Assembly (NCBI GenBank): GCA_002480565.1
Contig: DLCK01000035.1
Span: forward strand, 62,001 to 126,000
DNA from: Phycisphaerales bacterium UBA7800
GTDB taxonomy: Bacteria; Planctomycetota; Phycisphaerae; Phycisphaerales; Phycisphaeraceae
DNA length: 64,000 nt
Direction of reading: 5' to 3'
Part shown: positions 44,350-55,100 of the stretch, one piece after another
Position numbering within the stretch: position 1 is the first letter of the stretch
Layout of the letters: each line of letters opens with the position of its first letter
Notes under the pieces: model-generated
Databases searched by the model: none
Told to the model about the DNA's origin: nothing
Seen by the model: only the letters and a program-made list of their open reading frames with translations
Made by a program: the position numbers and the translations under genes

Positions 44350-46362
44350 TTACTTGCGTTCGTCATCCGTTCTAAACGGTGAAGCAGGGATCTTTGCCGA
44401 GTTAGTCAGATTTGGATTCACTGGGTTGTTGGCCCATGCGTAGCGCACTGCAACAGGGTTGGTGACTTGATCTGACCAGACCTGCACAGTGTTCTTGCTG
44501 GTAATTTTTGCTTTCGCCCAATGCCATGATTTCATGTCACTGGTGATGATGAATTCAGCGGGGGCTTTGCCGTCGGTTGTCTTGAGTCCTTTACCGGTTA
44601 CATCGAAGGTGAGATTGACCTTGTTACCTTCAATACTCATGGACTTGTAGACCGGGCCTGAGGGGATGACGTTGGTCATGCCGTAGACTTTGTTCAATGC
44701 CCAGTAGCCAAGTCGTTTGCCTACGTCCTGTTTGTTTCTGGGATGAATGTCTTTGGCTTCACCGATGTCGATGGTGACGGCTTGGCCGGTGTTGGGGACG
44801 CTTAGGCTGGTGAAAAGTTGAGCATCCCGCAGGTGTGCCCATGCCGGGTCGGAAGGTTGATCGGTGGTTGCCATGAAGTTGGCAAGTTGGACGACACCAA
44901 AGGGGAAGTCGCCTTGCCCCCACGCGTCCCGCCAATTGTTGATCATCACTGGCAGGAGCGTGCGATATTCCTTGGCTCGTCCTGCATTGGTTTCACCCTG
45001 GTACCAGATCGCACCTCGGATACTAAAGGGGATGATGGGATGAAGCATCGCGTTGTAGAGGTTTGCTGGGCGATGCGAACTGGTGGGGCCGTTGGGTTTA
45101 CGTGGACCACCACGACTATCGCCTGGCGCATTGGGCATGCGATTTTCAACGAGCCATTTCCAGTTACCTGCCAACGAGACGGATTGTCTGGCATCGGCGG
45201 TGGTCAGTGACATATCAGCGGAACTGCCACCAAATCCGCCACCACCGTAGTGGTCAAACAAACGTACGGCAATGCACAGTTCGTCAGCATTGGTCATCCA
45301 GTTGGGGATGGTGTATTGACGGGGAGTGGACCATGCTTCGGGATGGGTCATTTGGCCGACTTCAAAGCCGTTGACGTAGGTGATGTCAAAGTCATCAATG
45401 GGGGGGAAGTTGATCGTCAGGGGTTGACCGCGCATTTGGGCGGGGAGCTTGATGGTCTTGCGATACCATGCCACGCCGTCGAAGGTCAGAGGCCACATGC
45501 TTGGCAGTTCTGTGTTCTGCCATGCATGGTCATCAAAATCGGGTTTGGCGTAGCCTTTGGCATAACCCAGATTGCCAGGATCATCATGGCGGGGTTTGAT
45601 CTTGGATTTGTCTGCGTCCTGCCACTGTTTGTAGGCCACTTCCCAATCCTTAAGCGCTTGTGGGTATTGTTTGAGGATACTATCCCAACGGGTGAGGATT
45701 TCCTGGGTGACCGGGTTGGCTTTCAACGCTTCAATGCTGGTCCATGCTTCTGCGGGTGTGCCACCCCAGTTGGTATGGATCAGTCCGACGGGGACGTTGA
45801 GTTCACTGCGAAGGTGTCGGCCAAAGAAGTATCCGACAGCTGAGAAGGATGCGACTTTTTGGGGTGAGCATACGTCCCATGTGATCACTGCATCATCCTG
45901 TGGGGTATCAGCAACTTTCTTGGAAACCTTGCAAAGTCGGATCAAACCATCGGTGGCTGCTTCGACTTCTTTTTCGCCGTTGACGGAGTTTCTGACATTC
46001 CATTCCATGTTGGATTGACCCGAGCAGACCCAGACTTCACCGATGAGAATATTTTCAAAGGTGATGGTTTGTTCGTCACCGGTAATGGTCATGGATTGGG
46101 GTTTTGCGTTTGCCGGATGCCCTGGGATTTTGACGGTCCATTTACCATCGCGATTGGCTTTGGCTGAAAAGGATTGGTCGATGAAAGTGACGGTGACTTT
46201 GTTGCCGGGCTTGGCCTTGCCCCAGATAGTGTTGGGTTGCTCGCGTTGAAGCACCATGTTGGAGGCAAAAATAGCTGGCAATTCCAGTGCCAAACTGACC
46301 TGTGGTGCGATGAGCAGTAAGAGTGTGAATGTTAGAGAGAGTAGAACTTTGGTTGGTTTCAT
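44350..46362 (-). CDS. Sialate O-acetylesterase-like SGNH hydrolase with inserted beta domain
   Basis: 670 residues. A signal peptide (VLLSLTFTLLLLIAP...SLA) precedes the SGNH esterase core: catalytic Ser 117 in CSGQSNMEW, then GLIHTNWGGTPAEAW and IWYQGETNAGR. Between them, about residues 265-415, is an inserted jelly-roll domain like that of GH2 N-termini (DDHAWQNTELPSMWPLTF, TYVNGFEVGQM). It removes acetyl groups from sugars in the periplasm or outside. Together with its neighbour it forms a tandem duplication, 42 bases apart; the neighbour lacks the insert. Confidence 0.9.
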   Translation of the reverse strand: MKPTKVLLSLTFTLLLLIAPQVSLALELPAIFASNMVLQREQPNTIWGKAKPGNKVTVTFIDQSFSAKANRDGKWTVKIPGHPANAKPQSMTITGDEQTITFENILIGEVWVCSGQSNMEWNVRNSVNGEKEVEAATDGLIRLCKVSKKVADTPQDDAVITWDVCSPQKVASFSAVGYFFGRHLRSELNVPVGLIHTNWGGTPAEAWTSIEALKANPVTQEILTRWDSILKQYPQALKDWEVAYKQWQDADKSKIKPRHDDPGNLGYAKGYAKPDFDDHAWQNTELPSMWPLTFDGVAWYRKTIKLPAQMRGQPLTINFPPIDDFDITYVNGFEVGQMTHPEAWSTPRQYTIPNWMTNADELCIAVRLFDHYGGGGFGGSSADMSLTTADARQSVSLAGNWKWLVENRMPNAPGDSRGGPRKPNGPTSSHRPANLYNAMLHPIIPFSIRGAIWYQGETNAGRAKEYRTLLPVMINNWRDAWGQGDFPFGVVQLANFMATTDQPSDPAWAHLRDAQLFTSLSVPNTGQAVTIDIGEAKDIHPRNKQDVGKRLGYWALNKVYGMTNVIPSGPVYKSMSIEGNKVNLTFDVTGKGLKTTDGKAPAEFIITSDMKSWHWAKAKITSKNTVQVWSDQVTNPVAVRYAWANNPVNPNLTNSAKIPASPFRTDDERK

Positions 46363-46404
46363 TGTGCGATTCCCGTGCGGAAAGAAAAAAGGTTTGTGGT
46401 TTGA

Positions 46405-47979
46405 TTATTTGCCGTAGGCCCAGTCGTCGGTTTTAAAACATGAGGTTGGCAGGCCTGATGCGTCGGTGAGGTTTGCAGCTTCAGGATTATCTTGCCAAGC
46501 GTATCGTACTGCGAGCGGTTGGGCAATTTCGTCAGCATGGACTTCGATGGTATTTGAGCCGGTGATGGTTGCTTTGGCCCAGACCCATTTTTTATCACTG
46601 CCACAGATGCTGAATTCGCCCAGTGGTTTGTCATTGCGTGTGGTGAGTTTGCCATCGACGTTTTTGAAAGTGAGGATGACTTTGTTGCCATCGATTTTGT
46701 GACTGTCATAGACTGGCGGGGACCAATTGCTCTTGAGCGTTTTGTAGACATCATGCATCGCCCAGAGCGCTAAGCGTTTGCCGACATCCTGTTTGTTTTT
46801 GGGATGAATGTCTTTGGCCTCGCCGATGTCATTGATGACAGCCAGTCCGGTGTTGGGGAAGGTTTGGCTGACCGCGAACTGTGAATATTGGAGGTTGGTC
46901 CAGCCGGAGTTGCCCGGTTGGGTTTTGACACCACGGAAGTTTGCCAGTTGCACCACGCCAAAGGGGAAATCGCCTTGCCCCCAGCGGTCCCGCCAATCCT
47001 TGATCATCGCAGGCAGGAGGATGCGGTATTGATCGGGCTTCCCGGAGTTGGCTTCACCTTGATACCAGATGGCACCTTTGATCCCAAAGGGGATGATAGG
47101 GTTGATCATGCCGTTGAATAGGCTGCTTGGATACTTTGGATTTTTTCCCGGTTTTCTTGGGGCGCGTGGCTTGCGGACTTTGTATTGCTTGACGGGTGTG
47201 TCAGGATTTTTTGTTTTCCATGCTTCGAGCTTGGCATTGTAGTCTGCCATTTTCTTTTCCCAAGCCTGGACATGCTGGGGATATTTTTTTTCGTTGGCTT
47301 CGGCATTGGGGATGATCTGTTCAAGGCCGGGCGTGTTTTGCAGGATCGGTGTGCTGGTCCATGCTTCAGCAGGCGTACCACCCCAGTTGGTGTGGATCAG
47401 CCCAATAGGAATGTTCAGTTCACCGCGAAGGTATCTGCCGAAGAAATATCCAACTGCTGAGAAGCCACCTGTGTTTTTGGGACTCGATGGGTTCCAGTTG
47501 ATATTGGCATTATCCTGAGGTTCAGCTGCAACGGTATTGGCAACGCGACAGAGGCGAATCAGTGAATCGGTGGCAGATTTTATTTCTGCATCCGCGTTAT
47601 TGGAGCGACTCACGGTCCATGCCATATTGGATTGACCTGAGCAGATCCACACATCACCAATCACCACGTTGTCATAGGTGATGGTTTTGCCATCGCCGGT
47701 GACAGTCATCTTCTGCGGCGAGGTGTTGGCTGGCTGGGCATTGAGGGCAAGCTTCCATTTACCATTGGTATCCGTTTGAGTGCTGGCGGTTTGTCCCGCA
47801 AATTGCACATCGACTTTGCTTCCTTTTTGAGCGGTTCCCCAAACCTGAATCGGAAGGTCGCGTTGGATGACCATATTGGTGGCAAAGATTTTGGGTAATT
47901 CCAAGGCATGACCGACTTGTGTGATCACAAGAACAGTCAGCAAACATAGGATGCTACAAAGCAATGATCGCTTTTTCAT
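46405..47979 (-). CDS. Sialate O-acetylesterase-like SGNH hydrolase
   Basis: 524 residues from the ATG at 47979 (the frame opens two codons earlier at TTG). A signal peptide (LLCSILCLLTVLVITQVGHA) precedes the SGNH core: CSGQSNMAW, GLIHTNWGGTPAEAW and IWYQGEANSG. Where the paralogue has a jelly-roll insert this one has a short Lys/Pro-rich linker (KVRKPRAPRKPGKNPK). The C-terminal beta domain (LAVRYAWQDNPEAANL) is shared. It is upstream of its paralogue on the same strand, so both are likely cotranscribed. Substrates could be acetylated sialic acids or acetylated plant or algal glycans. Confidence 0.9.
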   Translation of the reverse strand: MKKRSLLCSILCLLTVLVITQVGHALELPKIFATNMVIQRDLPIQVWGTAQKGSKVDVQFAGQTASTQTDTNGKWKLALNAQPANTSPQKMTVTGDGKTITYDNVVIGDVWICSGQSNMAWTVSRSNNADAEIKSATDSLIRLCRVANTVAAEPQDNANINWNPSSPKNTGGFSAVGYFFGRYLRGELNIPIGLIHTNWGGTPAEAWTSTPILQNTPGLEQIIPNAEANEKKYPQHVQAWEKKMADYNAKLEAWKTKNPDTPVKQYKVRKPRAPRKPGKNPKYPSSLFNGMINPIIPFGIKGAIWYQGEANSGKPDQYRILLPAMIKDWRDRWGQGDFPFGVVQLANFRGVKTQPGNSGWTNLQYSQFAVSQTFPNTGLAVINDIGEAKDIHPKNKQDVGKRLALWAMHDVYKTLKSNWSPPVYDSHKIDGNKVILTFKNVDGKLTTRNDKPLGEFSICGSDKKWVWAKATITGSNTIEVHADEIAQPLAVRYAWQDNPEAANLTDASGLPTSCFKTDDWAYGK

Positions 47980-48118
47980 CTGCAAAGTTCCATGTTAAAG
48001 TGAAAATGAAATCTGACAATGTAAAGACAAATGGCAGGAAAGTCATTCTAGCACGCTCAATTGAGTCGTAAACTTTTTTTAGAGTAAATATAGCGATTTT
48101 CAGTTAGAAAATAGAGAT

Positions 48119-49987
48119 TCAGCTTGCAGTGGTCTTAGGCAGATGTCGTGGGCGATGGAAATACCACCATTCAAACAACAACACCGCCAACGCCAACCAT
48201 AACATCGTCGGCCAGAAGGAACGATCCATCGCCAACGGCTTTGCAGCAGCAGTCACCGACAACTCGCGGAATTGCAATTGCTCAACACCAATCAACGACG
48301 ACTCACGCGCATCAAGCAATGACGCGCCCATCGACAACACCGGCTGACTTGCATCACTCAGAAGATATTGACCGCTCACCGGGCAGGACAAGCCGATGAG
48401 TTTGCCCTTGACGCTACTGGTCACTTTCTGTGTCGACCCATTGGGGTACTCCCAGTTGTAGGCCTTTTCGCCAATCACATCAATCGGCGGGAAGACGCCC
48501 GTGTGATACGCCTGCACCTCCTGGAGTCCGGCTTGCTGCATCGCCTGTCGCACAAGATTACTGAGCATCACCGGGAAGGCGACACGGTAAGGAAGCGTCG
48601 TTCTGGCAGCATCAACCGTCAGAATATATTCCATATGCGAGTCATACTGCTTGCTCAAGAGCAGCGGCCCCTTGCTGCCATGCATGAGTATCCGGTAACC
48701 CAGCGATTCAAAATCCAACTCGCGGATATCTTCTTTGGTCGTCGGTTGATCCAACACGATGATGTCGTTGAAACTGATATGCCCAAGCAGGGGGTCTGCT
48801 CGATTCCATGAAACAACCTGCGAGCCGGCATCGGGTTTGACTTCCATGAGCTGTGTGAGTTCTTGGGGTAAACCGCCGTTACGCCAGATCACTTTCACAC
48901 CATCAACCACACTGTCGGACTCATTGGTGATCAGAAGGTCCGCAGGTGAATCACTGCCTACAACGCGAACCTGATCCATCGCCTTGATGGCCAATTGTTC
49001 AGGCACCATCTGCTTGTCGATGTTCACCACCAGTGGCCTTAAACCTGTCAAATCCAGATAAGCCAGGTTGTCCGACAAAAGAGCGTCAAAGCCATCTGGC
49101 GAAAGTTTGATCCTCACATGCGAAGCTTCATCAGCTGTCACACGGAAGACCAGTTTTTTAGGCTCATCCAGTTCCACGTGAATGTCTTCGGTGCCGACAA
49201 GTTGATCGTTTTGATATAACTCTACGGTGGCGTTTGCCGGTGCGTTTGCTGCGACGACTTTCACAAACACATCCCACTGGCGACTGTCTGCACGCTGAGC
49301 GTTGAGCGTGGCAATCCCCAGATTCGTCCCCGGTGATTTGAGCTGTTGATAGTCAATATCAAACGGCAGGGCGAAGTCGGTTTGGGCAGGGAAGTTACCA
49401 TCACTAATGAGGATCACCTGCTCAAAAGGCTCGGCTCTTGCCATCGCATCAGCCATCCGCATGGCATCTTCCAGATCGCCGGGAACCTCGCGAATTTTGA
49501 TTTGATCCAACGCTGCTTTGAGTTCACGTTTGTTGTTGGTAAACGCACACAGCCGTTGAGCGGTATCCGAAAAGGCGATGATGCAAAGCTGTTGGTCACT
49601 GAGCAGGCCATCAATGAGTTCGTTGACCTGCATTTTTGCTGCATCAAGTCGTGACTGCCCGCCGGGTTTGTCCATCGCTGCCATACTCGCGGAGCAGTCC
49701 ACCAACACCGGCACGCGCTGTGCACGTTCGGCTTGCGATTTCCAGTACGGTTGCATTGCTGCCAAGACCAACAATAGCAGCAGAATCAGCTGGAGCAGCA
49801 GCAGTAAATTGCGTTTAAATTTCTGGAACGGCGCATTAACTCGATGATCCGCCAACACCTGTTGCCAAAGTACAAGCGATGAAACCTGCAATCGCTGGCG
49901 GCGGAGTTTGAGGAAATAGAACACCACGATGGGAATCGCCATCAAAGCCAGCAAAGACATCAGTGGTGCGAAGAAGCCTGGGAACAT
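48119..49987 (-). CDS. BatA-like von Willebrand factor A membrane protein
   Basis: 623 residues from the ATG at 49987 (FFAPLMSLLALMAIPIVVFYF opens the N-terminal BatA region); the frame is open 59 codons further up, but that part translates the intergenic repeat at 50027. Two transmembrane helices lie at about 6-26 and 57-78, then a vWA domain with the MIDAS motif DCSASM and ISDGNFPA, a beta-rich external region and a C-terminal helix (TMLWLALAVLLFEWWYF). BatA proteins work with MoxR and DUF58 in envelope stress or protein assembly. It is the last gene of the operon. Confidence 0.87.
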   Translation of the reverse strand: MFPGFFAPLMSLLALMAIPIVVFYFLKLRRQRLQVSSLVLWQQVLADHRVNAPFQKFKRNLLLLLQLILLLLLVLAAMQPYWKSQAERAQRVPVLVDCSASMAAMDKPGGQSRLDAAKMQVNELIDGLLSDQQLCIIAFSDTAQRLCAFTNNKRELKAALDQIKIREVPGDLEDAMRMADAMARAEPFEQVILISDGNFPAQTDFALPFDIDYQQLKSPGTNLGIATLNAQRADSRQWDVFVKVVAANAPANATVELYQNDQLVGTEDIHVELDEPKKLVFRVTADEASHVRIKLSPDGFDALLSDNLAYLDLTGLRPLVVNIDKQMVPEQLAIKAMDQVRVVGSDSPADLLITNESDSVVDGVKVIWRNGGLPQELTQLMEVKPDAGSQVVSWNRADPLLGHISFNDIIVLDQPTTKEDIRELDFESLGYRILMHGSKGPLLLSKQYDSHMEYILTVDAARTTLPYRVAFPVMLSNLVRQAMQQAGLQEVQAYHTGVFPPIDVIGEKAYNWEYPNGSTQKVTSSVKGKLIGLSCPVSGQYLLSDASQPVLSMGASLLDARESSLIGVEQLQFRELSVTAAAKPLAMDRSFWPTMLWLALAVLLFEWWYFHRPRHLPKTTAS

Positions 49988-50026
49988 TATGCGCCGAACC
50001 TCCTGTCGATCTTTCTTGAAGAGATG

Positions 50027-50128
50027 GATTTCGGATTTCGGATTTCGAATTTCCGATTGATAAGCCGTTCCTGCCATAGTGTGACAGAAGGTTGCCAATT
50101 CGAAATTCGAAATTCGAAATTTAAAATC
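50027..50128. repeat. Inverted TTTCGAA/TTTCGGA repeat element
   Basis: Left block 50027-50064 has tandem GATTTCG units and right block 50096-50127 tandem CGAAATT units in opposite orientation, with about 31 bases between. It lies in the 142-base gap between DUF58 and BatA genes and ends at the DUF58 stop codon. Confidence 0.75.
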
Positions 50129-50129
50129 A

Positions 50130-51059
50130 TCACACCAACCAACCCTCTCTACGCATTTGATCAAACAACACCGTGTTTAAATCATCCGCTGCATTGACAC
50201 ACAGGAACTTCCCCCCACGCTGTCGGGCAAGGGCTGCGATGGTGTTTTGGAAGTTACTCAAATATTCATGGTAAAGTCCAAGCAGATTGTCCTGCACCGT
50301 CACATCCAGCATGTCATTGTTTTCACAGTCCACCAATCGCAGGTCCGACGTGAGGTCCGGGTCCAACTCCCGTTCACCAAGCACCTGGCAGGCGAAGATT
50401 TCAAGGCCTGCATTATTGAGCGTGTTAAACGTCCGCTTTAAATCACCATACGTCAGGAAGTCCGACAGCAACACCACGACGCCTTTACCGCGATGGCGTT
50501 TGAGCATTGTGTCCACCGCATTGTCCGGCGGCTGATTGCCACCTTCATCGGACTCAATATTTTCGATGAACTTGAGCAATTTATGCAGACTGCCTCGTCC
50601 GGTCGATGGCCCAACCATCGGCAGATTATTCGTCGGCTGGTTGAACGTGTACACACTCACCGGCTCAGCAGCGAAGAGTCCGCAGGTGCTCATGGCAGCA
50701 GCGAGTTGTTGGGCGCGATGGAGCTTGCCATCGGTGAGCATGGAACTTGAGGCATCAACCAGAATGACGATCTGCATCTGCTCTTCATGGTGAAACAGCT
50801 TGATGTAGGGCTTGCGCAATCGAGAAAAAATATTCCAGTCGATAAAGCGCGTGTCATCGCCTTCCACATAGTCACGGTAATCGGCAAACTCCATGGACGA
50901 ACCGCCCTTGGCAGCAAGGTGTTCGCCGCGCATGCGATTGGTGTAACGTCCCGACGCATTGATGCGGAGCCGTTCAAGCCGATGCAGCAGGTCGTTGCCG
51001 AGTAGTTTTGTGACTTGTGCTTGTTCCATGAGTTTGATTCGTGTTCTATCTTTCGTCAT
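50130..51059 (-). CDS. DUF58 family protein
   Basis: 309 residues. The DUF58 signature GEHLAAKGGSSMEFADYRDYVEGDD-type block is at about 45-70, followed by DWNIFSRLRKPYIKLF and a vWA-like fold with MIDAS sequence VDASSSM. DUF58 proteins are obligate neighbours of MoxR ATPases. The first ATG is used; it has only a poor ribosome site, and an ATG ten codons later is possible. It lies 45 bases after MoxR. Confidence 0.9.
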   Translation of the reverse strand: MTKDRTRIKLMEQAQVTKLLGNDLLHRLERLRINASGRYTNRMRGEHLAAKGGSSMEFADYRDYVEGDDTRFIDWNIFSRLRKPYIKLFHHEEQMQIVILVDASSSMLTDGKLHRAQQLAAAMSTCGLFAAEPVSVYTFNQPTNNLPMVGPSTGRGSLHKLLKFIENIESDEGGNQPPDNAVDTMLKRHRGKGVVVLLSDFLTYGDLKRTFNTLNNAGLEIFACQVLGERELDPDLTSDLRLVDCENNDMLDVTVQDNLLGLYHEYLSNFQNTIAALARQRGGKFLCVNAADDLNTVLFDQMRREGWLV

Positions 51060-51104
51060 TCCCGCAAGGTTGCCAATCCCTGCCTTGATGGTTGGCTTTG
51101 AGTA

Positions 51105-52115
51105 TTAAACGGTCTCAGGCACCTGCTCGGTCAACTGCTTGATGAGCTTGGCGGAGACGACGTTCTCGGCCTGCCCGTCATAGTTAAGTAGCGTGCGGTG
51201 TTGGAGAATTTCCTCTGCAAAATAACGGATATCCTCAAAGGCTACATGCGGGCGACCCTCGGATAACGCGCGGACACGTGCAGCGAGAATCAAGCCCTGG
51301 CCTGCACGAGGCGATGCACCCCAGCGGACATATTTCTTCACCGCATCCGTTGCAAACTCACTGTCAGGATGTGTCGCAAGCACCAGTCGGATGGCATAAT
51401 CCCGCATGGCATCAGCGACGACAACCTTGTTTAGCAGGTTCCGCATGGCCATGATTTTTTCACTGTTTAACACCTTGGGAACTTCGAGAGCTTGCTTGAG
51501 AATCGTGCGGGTGACGATGTCGTTTAACTCTTGCCTTGTTGGGAAGGGGACGGTGACTTTAAACAGGAAGCGGTCGAGTTGTGCTTCGGGTAGTGGATAC
51601 GTGCCTTCCTGTTCGATGGGGTTCTGCGTGGCTAAGACGAAGTAGGGTTCCTTCATTTTGTAGGTGTTGCCACCCACTGTCACCGAGTGTTCCTGCATGA
51701 CTTCGAGCATGGCTGCCTGAGTCTTGGGTGTTGCGCGGTTGATTTCGTCAGCAAGTAACAGCTGCGTAAAAACCGGGCCTTGACGGAACTCCAAGCGGTA
51801 GTTGCCTGACGAGCCGCCTGCATCATCACTGGTGAGAATGTTGGTGCCCACCACGTCGGCTGGCATCAGGTCGGGTGTGAACTGGATGCGGTTGTAGTTC
51901 AGATCCAACGCTGCGCCCAGTGTCTTGACCAGTTGGGTTTTGCCCAGTCCGGGGACACCTTCAAGCAGCACGTTACCGCCGCAGACCATCGCAGTGATGA
52001 CAGCTTCGACGACGCGGGTCTGGCCGACAATGACCTGTCCCACAGCGTCACGGACTTGTGTCAGTAACTGCTGAAAGACCTGGGTTTCCTGTTGCATGCG
52101 TTCAATGTCGCTCAT
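51105..52115 (-). CDS. MoxR-type AAA+ ATPase
   Basis: 336 residues. Walker A is GVPGLGKTQ, Walker B is LLLADEINRATPKTQAAMLEVMQE, and the sensor region includes FVLATQNPIEQEGTYPLPEAQLDRF, all hallmarks of the MoxR subfamily. These ATPases act as chaperones that load or remodel vWA proteins. GAGG lies close to the ATG, 9 bases after the vWA gene. It is the cytoplasmic motor of this operon. Confidence 0.95.
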   Translation of the reverse strand: MSDIERMQQETQVFQQLLTQVRDAVGQVIVGQTRVVEAVITAMVCGGNVLLEGVPGLGKTQLVKTLGAALDLNYNRIQFTPDLMPADVVGTNILTSDDAGGSSGNYRLEFRQGPVFTQLLLADEINRATPKTQAAMLEVMQEHSVTVGGNTYKMKEPYFVLATQNPIEQEGTYPLPEAQLDRFLFKVTVPFPTRQELNDIVTRTILKQALEVPKVLNSEKIMAMRNLLNKVVVADAMRDYAIRLVLATHPDSEFATDAVKKYVRWGASPRAGQGLILAARVRALSEGRPHVAFEDIRYFAEEILQHRTLLNYDGQAENVVSAKLIKQLTEQVPETV

Positions 52116-52124
52116 GATTCATCC

Positions 52125-55100
52125 TCAACTGGGGTTATTCTCATCTTGTTCGCCACGCTGCTTTCGCTTGAGATTCAGCAGGCGACTGGTCGTCGAACTT
52201 TCATCCGACTCGGTTTGCTTGGGTTTATTCTCTGACGTGGTGGTCGGCTGATCATCGATTTTCGTCTGCGTAATGATTTCCATCTGCGACTCACGCCTTC
52301 CGCCCCCGCCCCCGGAAGCCCCGGAAGCCTTGCCTGGCGTGTTGCCGTTGGATAGTGCATTGGCAGCGTCGTCACCTTGTTGCATTTTCTCTTTGACGGA
52401 CTTGCGTTTTTTAAGCAGTGTGTCGAAGGTTTCCTGTTTGGGGGTGATGGTCTTATGCGGGCCAAAGAGGTCACGGAAGAATTGCATGTCCACCTGCACT
52501 CGTCGGATGGCGACATCCAAAGGCAGCAGGCAACACAACGCAAAGAGCAGCCAGTCAAATGACGGCTTGGAAGTGAAGCGTTCTTTGCGATCCTTGGGGA
52601 AGATGTCCGCAGCAGTGTTGTCCGTGGTCAGCAGGTTCCCGCCGGTCTTCTCGACGATTTTTTTAATCGTCATCGGGCTTGAACCAAACCGCAGGTACTC
52701 TTGAGAGTAGGGGACGACAAAGCCTGCGTGCATGCGATTGTTCTTGTTATCACCTGATGCGGTGGCGATGACTTGATAGCGACCTTCCCCCCAGAGATCG
52801 AACCGAGCTTCGTATCGTTTGGGAGCGATTTGTTCCAGTGCGACAGTTCGACTTTGACCATCCGGGCCGATGACCTGGGCGCTGATGTTGTACAGCGGGG
52901 AGTCAATTTCAAAATCTTCAGCGGTGATGATGCCGGTGTTCCCACTGGTGAATGCCTGCATGTGCATGTTGTTGGAGGTGCTCACCCGGGCGACGTCTTT
53001 GACGAGTTGGCTGACGAAGGCCTGGTAATGTGTCCAACCCATCCAGTTGGCTGCCCAGTTGGGTGAGAGGTCGGAGGTGAATGCGGCGGTCTTGCCGATG
53101 CCGTATCGCCATGTCGCCAGCACCGGATCGGGCTCGCGTTGTTCAGGGCCTTCAAGGATCGTGGTACTGCGTGGCTTGGGCGTGGTCAGGACATAACCCT
53201 TAAGGTCGGGCATGCCATCAATACCTTTTAGGATCGGCGAAGGGAAGTCGATGATCGGCGAGAAGACTTTGTTCTGGATCATACTCCGGCGAAGGGTCTT
53301 GGCTTCCTTGATGAAAATTGAGGGCAGGATATTGGGGTCCTGTGGGAAGTAGTAGCGTCCGCCGGTGACATTGGCGATGGCCTGCATGGTTTGAGTCTGC
53401 GTGCCATGCGGGAAGACCGCCACGGTACTGACGGTGATTTTATTGTTGACGAACTCTTGCAATAGGGCAGGCGGCGGCGGTTGTGGATCACCGTCGGAGA
53501 TGATGATCATGTGCCTCTCTGCTGCGTCATTTTGCTTAAAGCCGTTAAGTGCCAATCGCATGGAAGTCGCAAAGGAAGGCATGTCGCCGATCTGAGCGCT
53601 GTTGATCTTCATCGCCAGTTGGTTGTACTGACTTGCAGGTGTAAATGGGAAAAGCCATTCGTCACCACCTTGCCAATCAAAGACCAGAACGCCCACATCA
53701 TCCTGCGATCCTAGAACCTGAATCGCCTGCTTGGTGATGCGTTTTGCCCATGTGTTACCTTGTGGGAATTCACAGGTATGCAATGTAATGGCCAACGCAC
53801 TCTTGGGCAGGATTTTTTTATTCTGCACATCCATCGTCACCGGCAGGATTTCTTCCACCAGCGTATGGTGATACCCACCAGGGCCAAAGCTTTGATCGCC
53901 GCCAACCATCAAAAAGCCCGATCCCTGATGAAAGACGGCATCACGCATCGCCTGCATCTGTGGCAGGGACAATTGATCCGCAGGCACATTGGCCAACACA
54001 ATGCAGTCATAGGGCAATAATGCCAACGGGTTGTCAGGTAACTCATAGGCCGACATCACCCGCACCTGACGCTGAGCCAGCTGTAATGCTTCACGCATCG
54101 CCTGCCAGTCTCGCCGATCACCTTCCAGGTCGGTGACCATCAGCACGGAGCCCTTGCCTTGTAAAAACAGGTAGCTGATCGCGCGGTTGTTGCGAGCATG
54201 TTGATCATCTTCCTTGGCGGTTTCGATGATCGCTTCGTACTCGTAGTATCCATCTTCACGCAGTGTGATAGGCAGGGTGTATCGGTTTTTGCCAGCTTGG
54301 AAATTGACTTGATCTTCATAGATCACGTTGCCGTTTTCCTTGAGAACCAGTTTGCCTTTACCCGGTGATAATGAGGAGACGATTGCTGCTGCTTCATAGG
54401 TCTCACCGCTGCGGACAAAGCGAGGCAAATCCAATCGCTCGACCCAGACTTCCTTGTCATGGTCATAGCTGATGGGCAATACATCCACCGGAATTTTCCG
54501 GGCAGCCAACTCATCAAGGACGCGGTCGAGATTGCCTTCAGTCTCCGTACCATCGGTGACCAGAACGATGCGTCCGAGCTTGTTGTCGGGGATCAGTGCA
54601 GAGGAAAGACTCAGGGATGATGCGATGTTCGTGCCATCGTTATTGACCTGCACATTGATGGCTTCAAATGGGAAGCTCTGCATGGGAGGCAGTTCCACCG
54701 CAGCGTCTCGGCCAAAGAACACCAGGCCGACATTGTCTTTTTGCGGCTTGGTATTGGCGGTCTGCACAGCAAAGGTGATCGCTTCCTTTTGCATGTTCGG
54801 GGAGACCGATGCGGAGGTGTCCACCGCAAAGATGACCGACATGGACTTGTCACTGCGGACACTTCGCGGCTGAGCCAGTGCAGCGATGATGATGCACAGT
54901 AATAGCCAGCGAAGTCCGTAGACCCACTTGGCCCGCGCGCCGGAAACGCCTGCATGACCTGCTGCAATCATCCACCAGACCCACGGGTAAAACAGTGTCA
55001 GCCAAAAGGCGTTGGGCCGTGTGAAGATCAGTTTGTTGGTGATATCAAGTGCAAAGCAGATGCTCAAAAACAGCAGCATACTGGCGATAGGAAACCACCA

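Noticed and set aside
49988..50164. 59-codon N-terminal extension of the BatA-like gene
   Set aside because: It translates the TTTCGAA repeat and overlaps DUF58; the BatA N-terminus clearly begins at 49987.
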